From Carboxylicivirga caseinilyticus (GTDB taxonomy: Bacteria > Bacteroidota > Bacteroidia > Bacteroidales > Marinilabiliaceae), in contig JAFMVE010000002.1 in assembly GCA_025499705.1 (NCBI GenBank), positions 62,001-126,000 of the forward strand: a stretch of DNA of 64,000 bases, in the 5' to 3' direction. Below, in pieces: positions 17,584-26,242 of the stretch. The notes beneath the pieces were generated by a model. That model did not search any database. It was not told where the DNA came from and worked only from the letters and a program-made list of their open reading frames with translations. Every line of letters begins with the position of its first letter. Positions within the stretch are counted from its first letter, which is position 1. The position numbers and the translations under genes are program-made.

Positions 17584-17691
17584 AATACTATTTTTTAATG
17601 TTACTCTCAGTTAATATGGAATGAATAAAAAAAAATTTACAAATCAATTGATTATATCTGCAATCTTTAACGCTGCATTAACAGGCGTAGT

Positions 17692-17723
17692 TTTGCGTAA
17701 AACCTGGATGACCTTTATTTTTG
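17692..17723 (+). promoter_or_regulatory. Bacteroidota promoter for the FMN/4Fe-4S gene
   Basis: TTTG at 17692-17695, a 20-bp spacer and TATTTTTG at 17716-17723 match the Bacteroidota consensus TTTG / TAnnTTTG fully. Initiation near 17730 leaves a leader of about 16 bases to ATG 17746. Confidence 0.6.
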
Positions 17724-17745
17724 TGCTCCCACCAAATGAACCAAT

Positions 17746-18915
17746 ATGCGCAAGCAAATCTCACAGAATAGTATTTATAACTACATTGTTATTTTGCTAC
17801 TATTAACTGCTGTTGCCATAACAGGAGGAGCAAAATTTGAATGGTTAAAACCATCGAAAGAACCGATCTACAATCTATCGGATATTAAAAAAGTTTACCC
17901 TCAGGCAATCTCTTTCAGGAAAAACACGGATAAAAGCCTGACTATACTGGATGTCAGCAATAAAGCAATTGGCTTTGCACTTATCTCAGAGGAGCTGGAA
18001 GCCCGATCTCAGGGATATGCAGGTAATGTTCCCTTGCTAATTGCCATAAATGCAGAAAGAATGATAACAGGTGTTCACCTGTTAAAAAATAATGAAACAG
18101 GAGATTACATCGAGCATGTTGTTGACAAACATCTTCTTGATTCATGGAACAGATTACCCCTGGATACTAACCTGATGAACATACAGGTAGATGCCATAAC
18201 CGGAGCTACCCGAAGCAGTAACGCTATTATCCGAAACTTTGAAAAAACCATTGGTAATTACTTATTACTGGAAAAGCAACGTATTAAAATTTCGTGGTCT
18301 TTAATTCTTCAGATCACAATGACCGTTGTGCTAATACTTCTTTCCTTAAACATGGTGCTTCGACGCAAGCATAAAAAAATATACATCTACTATTTGGTGG
18401 CCGTTTTAGGCATTATGGGGCTTTGGCTAAAACAAATGCTCTCATTAGAGGTATTGCACAACTGGTTAAGTCACGGATTGCCTTGGCAAAGTAATCCGTT
18501 ATTAATTGTTATTTTGATATTATCTGTTGCAATGGCAATTGCCGGTCATAAAAAATACTATTGCAATTTTCTTTGTCCTATGGGAGCCCTGCAGGTTCTT
18601 ACAGCAAAAATATCACCATTCAAAAAGAGACCATTCCCTGTTAAACTTGGAGTTGTAACATTACGGAATATTTACCTGACTTATATCTGGGTTAGTCTTA
18701 TTTTAGGTTTTGCCCTACCCCTGGCAAACTTAGAACCGTTTATATCCTTTTCATTCTCGGTCGCTTCAATAATAATGTTAGGAGCCGGTATATTGATTGT
18801 TCTGCTATCAGTGTTTTTCAATCGTCCCTGGTGCCAGCTTTGTCCAACCGGTTGTTTGCTCGATACCATACCCTCATTATACTCCAACGTAAAAAATAAA
18901 AGCAATGAAAAATAA
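17746..18915 (+). CDS. NosR/NapH-like membrane protein: FMN-binding plus 4Fe-4S motifs
   Basis: 389 residues. A signal anchor (11-27) is followed by a periplasmic FMN-binding domain (about 40-170) with ITGATRSSNAI, where Thr155 is the expected site of covalent FMN attachment. Five or so membrane spans follow, with two NapH/NosR-type cysteine motifs: CNFLCPMG (Cys273, Cys277) and CQLCPTGC (Cys363, Cys366, Cys370). This is the architecture of membrane proteins that move electrons from the quinone pool or cytoplasm to a periplasmic acceptor. It overlaps the next gene, a flavoredoxin-nitroreductase fusion, by 11 bases, so that protein is the likely partner (inference). No nos genes are near. Confidence 0.8.
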   Translation: MRKQISQNSIYNYIVILLLLTAVAITGGAKFEWLKPSKEPIYNLSDIKKVYPQAISFRKNTDKSLTILDVSNKAIGFALISEELEARSQGYAGNVPLLIAINAERMITGVHLLKNNETGDYIEHVVDKHLLDSWNRLPLDTNLMNIQVDAITGATRSSNAIIRNFEKTIGNYLLLEKQRIKISWSLILQITMTVVLILLSLNMVLRRKHKKIYIYYLVAVLGIMGLWLKQMLSLEVLHNWLSHGLPWQSNPLLIVILILSVAMAIAGHKKYYCNFLCPMGALQVLTAKISPFKKRPFPVKLGVVTLRNIYLTYIWVSLILGFALPLANLEPFISFSFSVASIIMLGAGILIVLLSVFFNRPWCQLCPTGCLLDTIPSLYSNVKNKSNEK

Positions 18916-20176
18916 AGCATCACTACTTAATATTGTTTTAGCTCTCACTGTGGTTATTTTGGTTTTTCAGATAAATAATACTGATCAACAGATAAAGCCA
19001 GCAACACCTGCTGTTTCTGCAATTCATCAAGCACAGCCTCATGACAGTATTAGTTCTGTAAAAAAATCAGTGGGTCCAAAAGGTTTGATTATGCCCATGC
19101 CAGCATTGGTTATCGGATCGTACAGTGCAGAAGGAGAACCCGATATTATGACAGCTGCCTGGGCAGGCATTGCCAATTCCGACCCAATGAGTATTGCTGT
19201 ATCCATTCGCTCTTCGCGAAAAACCTATGAAAATATAATGGCAACCGGTTGTTTTACTGTAAATGTACCTTCGGCCCGGTATGTTGCAGAAATGGATTAT
19301 GCCGGACTTGTCTCTGGTCATGATGAAAATAAATTTAAGACCTTAAATCTTACTCCGGTGAAGGGCGATTTTGTAAATGCACCTTTTGTTGGCGAATTTC
19401 CTATTGTGATTGAATGTGAAGTAAGTGAAATGATAGATTTGGGTTCTCACCGTCAGTTTATTGGTAAGGTTATTGACACTAAAGTAAATCAAAACCTGTT
19501 AAGTACAGATGGTCATGTTGACATTGAAGCCTTACAACCCATAATTTATGCTGAAGGATATTATTATGGTTATGGTCAACGACTGGCAAAACCATGGGAT
19601 ATTTATAAAAAATTTAAAGATGATATGGAACCAACATTTCAACCTGTAATCCATCCCAATCCTACCTTATCGACCATTTACAACCGAAAAAGTGTTCGTC
19701 ACTTTACGAATGAGCAGGTGCGTGAAGATGAGTTAACTGAATTGGTAAAAGCAGGTATGGCAGCTCCTACGGCTGTTAACAAACAACCCTGGGCTTTTAT
19801 AGCGATTAACGACAGAGCCATGCTTGATGTATTGGCCGATTCATTACCTCATGCCAAGATGCTTAAACAAGCTACAGCTGCAATAGCTGTCTGTGGAGAC
19901 CTTAATAAGGCTTTACAGGGGCAGGCCCGGATTTATTGGGTTCAGGACTGCTCGGCTGCTACTCAAAATATTTTGCTTGCAACAGAAGCAATGGGACTGG
20001 GTGCTGTATGGACAGGTGTTCATCCAATAACTGAGCGCGAAGCAACCGTTAAAAACCTATTGAATTTGCCCGAACACATTATTCCGCTTAATGTTATTGC
20101 AATTGGCCATCCTACAGGTGAGGATCAGCCAAAAGACAAGTGGAAACCTGAAAATATGCATATCAATAAGTGGTAA
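18905..20176 (+). CDS. Membrane-anchored flavoredoxin-nitroreductase fusion
   Basis: 423 residues with an uncleaved-looking N-terminal anchor (about 6-23) and a linker. A flavin-reductase/flavoredoxin domain (about 53-235) shows PMPALVIGSYS, TAAWAGIANSDPM and GCFTVNVPS. A nitroreductase domain (about 255-420) shows RKSVRHFTNEQV, AAPTAVNKQPWAF and LATEAMGLGAVWTG. Both domains normally bind FMN, so the protein may carry two flavins on the periplasmic side. It overlaps the upstream FMN/4Fe-4S membrane gene by 11 bases. The inferred pathway is membrane quinol or ferredoxin, covalent FMN, flavoredoxin, nitroreductase, unknown acceptor. A strong terminator follows. Confidence 0.8.
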   Translation: MKNKASLLNIVLALTVVILVFQINNTDQQIKPATPAVSAIHQAQPHDSISSVKKSVGPKGLIMPMPALVIGSYSAEGEPDIMTAAWAGIANSDPMSIAVSIRSSRKTYENIMATGCFTVNVPSARYVAEMDYAGLVSGHDENKFKTLNLTPVKGDFVNAPFVGEFPIVIECEVSEMIDLGSHRQFIGKVIDTKVNQNLLSTDGHVDIEALQPIIYAEGYYYGYGQRLAKPWDIYKKFKDDMEPTFQPVIHPNPTLSTIYNRKSVRHFTNEQVREDELTELVKAGMAAPTAVNKQPWAFIAINDRAMLDVLADSLPHAKMLKQATAAIAVCGDLNKALQGQARIYWVQDCSAATQNILLATEAMGLGAVWTGVHPITEREATVKNLLNLPEHIIPLNVIAIGHPTGEDQPKDKWKPENMHINKW

Positions 20177-20184
20177 AATAAAAG

Positions 20185-20221
20185 ATCCGACTTCAACACA
20201 AAAAGGTTGAAGTCGGATTTT
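20185..20221 (+). terminator. Rho-independent terminator
   Basis: Perfect 13-bp arms ATCCGACTTCAAC (20185-20197) and GTTGAAGTCGGAT (20206-20218), 8-nt loop, then T-rich sequence. It closes the FMN/flavoredoxin operon. Confidence 0.9.
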
Positions 20222-20262
20222 CGGTTTGTTCATTCTTTATATGCTAACTCAATTCTTCCTGT

Positions 20263-21153
20263 TTAATTTCGATTGATTAAAACAGATGTCATGCTAAGCG
20301 ATCCACCAATTGCTTTATCATTAAATAAGGATACTTTATCCTTTTCTTCCTTTAACCCCAGCACATAGAGCAATGGTAAATAATGATCTGGCGTTGGTAT
20401 TGAAAGCGAAAAAGCCCTGCCTTGTTTTCTGAAGTCAATCAATGACTGATGATCATTGTTTAAAATGAATCGATTCATCTTATCCTGTGCTTCCAAAGCC
20501 CAATCGTATCCATATTCGGGCAATTCAAGTTTATCCCAGACAACCATCCTCAAATTATGTATCAGGTTTCCACTTCCTACAATCAATACCCCTTTTTCGC
20601 GCAGAGCCGCCAGCTGTTGACCCAGTTCATAATGATATTGAGCATCTTGTCCATAATCCAGACTTAATTGCACAACCGGCACATCAGCATCAGGATACAT
20701 ATGACGAATCACACTCCAGGCACCGTGATCCAGCCCCCACTGATGATTCAATCCTACATCAGTAGTTTTAATCAATTGCTGAGTTTCTTTAGCCAGTTCA
20801 GGACTACCCGGTGCAGGATACTGCACATCGAATAAGGCCTGAGGGAACCCTCCAAAATCATGAATTGTTGGAGGATGTTCCATCGCTGTAACATAAGTCC
20901 CGCGAGTTTCCCAATGAGCTGATACAACCAAAATAGCCCTTGGCTTCTCAAAACGATCCGCAACCGCTCTGAATTCCCTGGTAAATATATTGTCTTCGAT
21001 GGCATTCATCGGACTACCATGCCCCAAAAAAAGCAGTGGCATAGGTGCTGTCTGGCTGCCTGTGTTTGCTAATTTATTTAATCCGTTTAGTTTCATTGTT
21101 ATCGGTGTTAACGAAAGGGCTGATACTGTCCTGATGAAATGTCGTCGTTTCAT
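20263..21153 (-). CDS. ygiD: Extradiol ring-cleavage dioxygenase, DODA/YgiD type, with Tat-like signal
   Basis: 296 residues. A leader MKRRHFIRTVSALSLTPITM has the twin-arginine pattern, unlike the cytoplasmic E. coli enzyme. The class III extradiol dioxygenase core follows: LFLGHGSPMNAIEDN (first metal His), VSAHWETRGTYV (second His), LDHGAWSV, VPVVQLSLDY and VGSGNLIHNLR. YgiD-type enzymes cleave 4,5-DOPA and use zinc or iron. It lies 11 bases after the yceI-like gene and is probably in the same operon. Export to the periplasm is inferred from the leader only. The true substrate is unknown. Confidence 0.8.
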   Translation of the reverse strand: MKRRHFIRTVSALSLTPITMKLNGLNKLANTGSQTAPMPLLFLGHGSPMNAIEDNIFTREFRAVADRFEKPRAILVVSAHWETRGTYVTAMEHPPTIHDFGGFPQALFDVQYPAPGSPELAKETQQLIKTTDVGLNHQWGLDHGAWSVIRHMYPDADVPVVQLSLDYGQDAQYHYELGQQLAALREKGVLIVGSGNLIHNLRMVVWDKLELPEYGYDWALEAQDKMNRFILNNDHQSLIDFRKQGRAFSLSIPTPDHYLPLLYVLGLKEEKDKVSLFNDKAIGGSLSMTSVLINRN

Positions 21154-21164
21154 ATCAGAAAGTT

Positions 21165-21704
21165 TTATTCAGCCTGCTTTACAAATTGTACCTCGGCTTG
21201 AATTTTCACATCTTCACTAACTAATACGCCACCTGCTTCAAGAGCAGCATTCCAGTTCAAGCCCCAGTCTTTACGATTAATTTTCCCTTCCAATGAGAAT
21301 CCGGCTTTTTCATTACCCCAAGGGTCTTTACCAATACCACCAAATTCAACATCAAAAGTTACTTCTTTTATTACATCTTTAATGGTTAACAAACCTGTAA
21401 GTTTGTATTCGTCATCATCTACTTTTTCAAAAGCAATGCCTTCAAATGATAAGGTAGGATATTTCTCTGCATCAAAGAAATCGGCACTTTTTAAGTGATT
21501 ATCTCTGTCGTCATTATTTGTAAAGATTGATGCTGCATTAATAGTTGCCGTAATCTTTGACGATTCGAAATCTTCACCATCAATATTGGCTGATACTTCT
21601 TTAAATTCACCTTTCACATTTGAAATCATCATGTGTTTCACTTTAAAAGTTACTTCACTGTGTGTTGGGTCTAATACCCATACTGTTTTTGTTGCAGTTT
21701 CCAT
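21165..21704 (-). CDS. YceI-family lipocalin-like protein without signal peptide
   Basis: 179 residues starting directly with the domain (TKTVWVLDPTHSEVTFKVKH), so it should be cytoplasmic, while E. coli YceI is periplasmic. Family motifs: VKGEFKEVSANID, HLKSADFFDAEKYPTLSF, LTIKDVIKEVTFDVEF and KINRKDWGLNWN. YceI proteins form a lipocalin-like barrel that binds polyisoprenoids and respond to base or redox stress. It heads an operon with the ygiD-type dioxygenase. An 8-bp inverted repeat lies 65 bases upstream of its start. Confidence 0.85.
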   Translation of the reverse strand: METATKTVWVLDPTHSEVTFKVKHMMISNVKGEFKEVSANIDGEDFESSKITATINAASIFTNNDDRDNHLKSADFFDAEKYPTLSFEGIAFEKVDDDEYKLTGLLTIKDVIKEVTFDVEFGGIGKDPWGNEKAGFSLEGKINRKDWGLNWNAALEAGGVLVSEDVKIQAEVQFVKQAE

Positions 21705-21768
21705 TTTATTATTTTTTTATTTGTTTGTTTTTATATTTTAAGAAAGATAAAAAATTTGTTATGCGGCC

Positions 21769-21790
21769 TAATCAATCGGTAAATTGATTA
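21769..21790. promoter_or_regulatory. Inverted repeat upstream of the yceI-like gene
   Basis: TAATCAAT (21769-21776), 6-bp spacer, ATTGATTA (21783-21790). It sits in the short region between the araC-type gene and yceI, where an operator would be expected. TATCTTTC on the minus strand nearby is a one-mismatch -7 box. Confidence 0.4.
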
Positions 21791-21913
21791 ATCGAACATT
21801 GCGCATCACTAACTTCTGACTACTGTCTAACAACTAATAATTAATTGTACAGTGCAAAGTTGCAACAAACAACAAGGCAGGTGGTAACACTATTCGGAAA
21901 AGGAGTTGTAATT

Positions 21914-22744
21914 TTAAGAAATAAGAGTCTTTTTTTCTTTTCTAAACTGACCTGGAGTGATTCCTTCGCGTCGTTTAAAAACGTTGGAGAAGTAGGATTT
22001 TTCACTATATCCCAATTCAAAGCCAATCTCAGCAACTGTTTTATCTGTTGTCAGTAAAAGGTTTTTTGCTTCGATTAATTTTCTGGTTTCAATAATTTCA
22101 GAGACACTTTGCTGAAGAATATTCTTACAAATAATATTGAGATTACGACTACTCATAAAAAGCTTCTCGGCATAGAATTCAACTCCCTCAGGTCGACGAA
22201 AGTTTTCTTCCAGAGTTTTCAGAAAGCTTTTAAAAGTTGTACTCTGGCTTTTTAATGTATGTTCTGTCTCTGCCTCCAGTTTTCTGCGTTCCGCTTCTAT
22301 CATAGTAAATAATGCACTCAGCAGATGTCGTACTACACTATAATCGGGTTCCTCAGCTTTAACTTCATCCTCCATTAACTGACACAATGTTTCCAGTCGT
22401 TTGAAACAACGATCGGGAGGTAAAGCCATATTGGCATTATCATGATAAATGGAATACAGCTGAAAAGTGGTTTCAGCAATAAACTCACTACGAAAGCGAA
22501 TACCCCATATTTCGCACTCACCCTTTTGCAGGCCCGGAACAACCCTGTGAACTTTACCTTTAGCCACAAAACTGATAAACGGGGCTTCAATTAACTGAGA
22601 ATCAAAATCGATAAAATGTTCAACAGTGCCCTTCACCCCAACCAGCAACTCTTCATAGTCGTGAGTATGAGGCTCATTTTCTGAAGCTGCGATGCGTGCC
22701 ACATCATCAGTCCCCAGCTTAAATATGTTGAACATTTGTTCCAT
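21914..22744 (-). CDS. AraC-family transcriptional regulator
   Basis: 276 residues. The N-terminal cupin-like sensing domain (about 15-140) contains HTHDYEELLVGVKG. A C-terminal AraC/XylS double helix-turn-helix (about 180-272) includes FMSSRNLNIICK, KTVAEIGFELGYSEKSYFSNVFKRREGITPGQFR. It lies directly upstream of the yceI-ygiD pair on the same strand (209 bases away), so these are its most likely targets. The effector is unknown. The start ATG 22744 is preceded by AT-rich sequence facing away from the radical SAM gene. Confidence 0.85.
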   Translation of the reverse strand: MEQMFNIFKLGTDDVARIAASENEPHTHDYEELLVGVKGTVEHFIDFDSQLIEAPFISFVAKGKVHRVVPGLQKGECEIWGIRFRSEFIAETTFQLYSIYHDNANMALPPDRCFKRLETLCQLMEDEVKAEEPDYSVVRHLLSALFTMIEAERRKLEAETEHTLKSQSTTFKSFLKTLEENFRRPEGVEFYAEKLFMSSRNLNIICKNILQQSVSEIIETRKLIEAKNLLLTTDKTVAEIGFELGYSEKSYFSNVFKRREGITPGQFRKEKKTLIS

Positions 22745-22805
22745 ATCGTAAACTTAACTTTTGTAAAAATAAACATTTTACAATTGCTAAAGTTTCTTTG
22801 GAGAC

Positions 22806-24047
22806 TTATAATTCCCTTAGCCCTTCTTCAACATATTCCATTTGCCACAGTTTAAACAAAAGTGGATCAGATGGTATTTCAGCAGGTTTCTCACTAATCA
22901 ATCCAAGGATTATTTCCTTATCGCCAACTGATATTTTTTCTTTGAGAATTAAAGGCTTTGCTAAAAAATATTTTTTGTCGGCAATTAGTAATTCCTGACA
23001 ATCCATAGCTGCCTCTTCTTTCTCATATAATTTCACCGATCGATACTCAATATGATCTTCAGCTATTGAACGGATATAACCATTCTCTGTAATTTCATTG
23101 GCATTAACATTTAACGCCTCAGCAATTTGTCTCCTGTACCCTGCTTTCTGAAAACGATGCTTATAAAAGAATGAGCAGTAGTTGATGCCAATTTTCAAAT
23201 TATTCTCTCGTGCATAATGTATGATCTCCATTGCAGCCAGTTCAGATTCCAGAACAATGGGCCTCTCTGCCGGAATATAGGTGTAATCTCTTTTTGAAAG
23301 ATGACGCACATTGTGAGGTGTCAATCGTAATTGATGAAGGTTCAGATTGGTAACACCAGCCTCAATCATTTTGGGCAATAAGTCAATTAACCGTTGTTTT
23401 TCCTCAGGAACAGCAGGTATTTCAATGGTAATATTGGGTATCAGACCTTTTGCCGAAGCAATCTTATCCAGTTTAAAAGCCGTTGCACCTATATCAAACC
23501 TTATTTCATTTAACCCTGCTTTTGCCAGTTGTTCCATCTTCTCTCTGTCTGCCAAAATACCATTGGTATAGGCCCAGATGTATAAATCTTTATCGCATTT
23601 CTTTCTCACTTCAGTGAGATAAGCTAATGTACGATCGAAAAACAACAATGGTTCTCCTCCACTAAAACTGACCCCCTTAAACTTAAACTGGTTAATATAA
23701 TTGGCATATTCTGTCGGTGTTTTAAAATCAAGTCCCTGGGTTGAAGGTACTTCATCTTCGTTTTGCGATACAGGACAATAGAAGCATCCTGCATTACATT
23801 TGTTAGTTATAAACAAACAACTCCAGCTCCCTTCACCACAAATTTTACAACCTTTCGAAATCTGATTATGATATGGTTTGGTCTGTTTAAATAATGTATT
23901 TCCCTGCAACTGATTAATTAAAGATACACGTTGTTCCAGAGCTTCAAAAGCTTCGTATGGATTCAGCCATTTTAAATCAGGATAGGCTGAGAAATCGCTT
24001 TTACACTTGTTCACAAGCGTATTAAGCCAATTATAATATTCTCCCAT
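22806..24047 (-). CDS. Radical SAM protein with extra N-terminal cysteine motif
   Basis: I place the start at ATG 24047 (MGEYYNWLNTLVNK); the frame is open further upstream but that part is Tyr/Phe-rich and unlike the family. Of 413 residues, the SAM-cluster motif is CNAGCFYC (Cys84, Cys88, Cys91), with SFSGGEPLLFF as the SAM-binding GGE motif. A second set, CKICGEGSWSC (Cys67, Cys70, Cys77), comes just before and could bind another cluster or zinc. The C-terminal 100 residues carry a small domain of no clear family. The substrate is unknown. It lies downstream of the ATP-grasp pair on the same strand, after a 222-base gap. Confidence 0.75.
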   Translation of the reverse strand: MGEYYNWLNTLVNKCKSDFSAYPDLKWLNPYEAFEALEQRVSLINQLQGNTLFKQTKPYHNQISKGCKICGEGSWSCLFITNKCNAGCFYCPVSQNEDEVPSTQGLDFKTPTEYANYINQFKFKGVSFSGGEPLLFFDRTLAYLTEVRKKCDKDLYIWAYTNGILADREKMEQLAKAGLNEIRFDIGATAFKLDKIASAKGLIPNITIEIPAVPEEKQRLIDLLPKMIEAGVTNLNLHQLRLTPHNVRHLSKRDYTYIPAERPIVLESELAAMEIIHYARENNLKIGINYCSFFYKHRFQKAGYRRQIAEALNVNANEITENGYIRSIAEDHIEYRSVKLYEKEEAAMDCQELLIADKKYFLAKPLILKEKISVGDKEIILGLISEKPAEIPSDPLLFKLWQMEYVEEGLREL

Positions 24048-24269
24048 AAAAAGAATGGAAATAGAAGTAAAACGATAATGTATTAATTGAAAGTAATATG
24101 AATGCCAAGAGCTAATTACAGCTCCGAGAAAATAAACAGGAACATCAGATACTGTTCCTTGGTAGTACAAATCGAAATACTATTTGGCTTTTTATCCATT
24201 TCTTTAAATATCCCGACAAAAATAGCTAATTCTATTAATTGTCGGGCAAGGTTTTAGAAGAGGTAAATG

Positions 24270-26225
24270 TTATTTACCTCCGAATTCAATCTTCTGAATA
24301 TTCTTGGCAATTTCAATACGATTTATAAGTGAATCAATAATCATCTCGTAAAGGCGATCCTTCAAAACAAGGTCTTCAATACCAGCATCTATATTTGGAT
24401 TATCATTCACCTCAACAACATAAACCTTATCTCCAACCATCTTCAGATCAACTCCGTATAGTCCGTCACCAATCAAAGCGGAGGCTCTTAAGGCAGTTTG
24501 AATTACTTTATCAGGCACATCCGTTATGTTTAAAGTCTCTGAATCACCTGATTGATCCTTCTCTTCATTTTGCCAGTTATAAATCTGCCAGTGTCCTTTG
24601 GTCATGTAGTACTTGCAGGCATAAAGTGGTTTATTATCGAGTACACCTATACGCCAGTCAAACTCAGAATACAGAAACTGCTGACATACCACCATGTCCG
24701 ATTTTTTAAATAATGATTGTAAGGCTGTCATTGCTTCTTTCTTATCTTCAACCTTTGTTACACCCAAAGAAAATGCACTATCCGGTTGCTTTAATACCAA
24801 TGGAAAGGTAAGCTTATCCAGCATCGATTCATCAAACAAGTTCTTTGTAAGAATCTGGGTTTCGGGCGTAAGTATCCTGTGTCTTCTGAAAGTTTCGTTC
24901 TGATAAATCTTATTCGAACATTTCAGTATTGACCATGGATCATCAATCACCACCAAACCTTCGGCATATGCCATCCGCGAAATCTCATAAGTATGATCAT
25001 TCACATTGGTTGTTTCCCGAATAAAAAGAGCATCAAACTCATTGATCTTGTCGGCATCTGCTTTAGTTATAAACTCAACAAACAAACCTTTTTTATTGGC
25101 TATTTTCTTAAACTTACGCAATGCTTCGGGACACGAAGGAGGTGTGGCCTCATTAGGATTGGTTAGAATCGCAAGATCGTATTTATAGTTTTTAAGTTTT
25201 GGAATAGTATACCTCTTCTTATTAAAATGGCGTCTTGCAAATTCATAAACATTTTCCAAATCATCCTGCGGAAGCTTTGCCAATGTTAATACCTGGATAT
25301 CTTTAATCAACCATTTTTCATGCTTCACAAAAACCACTTTAAACAAAGGAGATTCAAATAACTGGTATAACTTTAAGCTAAGTTTTTTAAAATCCTTGTT
25401 TTGTGTCTGGCCAAAATAAACATTCAACGAAAAGGTTGTTCCTTCTACTTTACTTAAGGCCTTACTGATGTGTTCTTCAATATCATAGGTGGCAGACTGA
25501 ATCACATTTAAAATCCGAAAATCACGGATCGTAGTTGTGCTTGGCATCACCCGTTGCCCTCTTGCTGAGGCCAGTAACGACACATAATATCCATAACTCT
25601 GATATTTGTATGAGCTACAAAGGTTGAATACGCGTAAATCAGGGTTATTCTGATATTCGGGCTGATTAATGTAGTCCTTAACTGTAATAACCTTTGCATT
25701 CACATCAGGGAATGGCCATTTTACAGGACGGTTAATTACAATGATATTTTTTATGCCCTTATCATTATTATCGTCATCAATCTGATAAACCATCTTAACA
25801 GCATCTTTGCCATCACCATAATAATCGGGTTTCTGCTCCCTGATAACAAATCCCTTATTTTCGTACCAGGAAATTAATTTTGGATTATCAATATCAGCTT
25901 CGAGGGTGATGCTGTGCATTTGTTTCTTTACAGCATATTCCAGGATATAATCCATCAGAAAAGCTCCATACCCTTTTTCCTGAAATTCAGGCAAAACAGC
26001 TATTGAGTAGATTCGAAGGGTATGGCTGTATTTAAATAAAACGATTGCTCCAACCGATTTTTTTTTGTGTTTTTGTTCTGCAATTAAAACTTCCTGAAAG
26101 TCGCTATTAATACCTTTTTTGATGTTTCTTCTTGCCGTTTGTTGCGATGTTGAAAAAGCCAGTTTTTCCAGCTTATCCAGAAAATCGAGATCACTATCAC
26201 TCGCTTTTCTTATTGTTAAACTCAT
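24270..26225 (-). CDS. GNAT acetyltransferase, RLAN and RimK-type ATP-grasp fusion
   Basis: 651 residues, three domains. Residues 1-150 are a GNAT acetyltransferase (IYSIAVLPEFQEKGYGAFLM, the acetyl-CoA loop; LEADIDNPKLISWYENKGF). Residues about 160-330 are the RimK-like ATP-grasp N-terminal domain (RLAN: RVFNLCSSYKYQSYGYYVSL). Residues about 420-640 are the ATP-grasp ligase (PLVLKQPDSAFSLGV, GDGLYGVDLKMVGDKVYVVEVNDNPNIDAG). ATP-grasp enzymes of this class join amino acids or peptides to a carboxylate; a fused GNAT would acylate the same product. It starts 17 bases after a RimK gene, so the two probably work together. The product is unknown. Confidence 0.8.
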   Translation of the reverse strand: MSLTIRKASDSDLDFLDKLEKLAFSTSQQTARRNIKKGINSDFQEVLIAEQKHKKKSVGAIVLFKYSHTLRIYSIAVLPEFQEKGYGAFLMDYILEYAVKKQMHSITLEADIDNPKLISWYENKGFVIREQKPDYYGDGKDAVKMVYQIDDDNNDKGIKNIIVINRPVKWPFPDVNAKVITVKDYINQPEYQNNPDLRVFNLCSSYKYQSYGYYVSLLASARGQRVMPSTTTIRDFRILNVIQSATYDIEEHISKALSKVEGTTFSLNVYFGQTQNKDFKKLSLKLYQLFESPLFKVVFVKHEKWLIKDIQVLTLAKLPQDDLENVYEFARRHFNKKRYTIPKLKNYKYDLAILTNPNEATPPSCPEALRKFKKIANKKGLFVEFITKADADKINEFDALFIRETTNVNDHTYEISRMAYAEGLVVIDDPWSILKCSNKIYQNETFRRHRILTPETQILTKNLFDESMLDKLTFPLVLKQPDSAFSLGVTKVEDKKEAMTALQSLFKKSDMVVCQQFLYSEFDWRIGVLDNKPLYACKYYMTKGHWQIYNWQNEEKDQSGDSETLNITDVPDKVIQTALRASALIGDGLYGVDLKMVGDKVYVVEVNDNPNIDAGIEDLVLKDRLYEMIIDSLINRIEIAKNIQKIEFGGK

Positions 26226-26242
26226 CAGGTTTATATCAATTA

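Noticed and set aside
17621-17806. A 61-codon frame starting MNKKKFTNQLI before the FMN/4Fe-4S gene
   Set aside because: It runs through the promoter and overlaps the start of a clear gene in another frame; no family resemblance after the first 25 residues.
24048-24170. Upstream start of the radical SAM gene
   Set aside because: The extra 41 residues are aromatic-rich and unlike the family; ATG 24047 gives a normal N-terminus.
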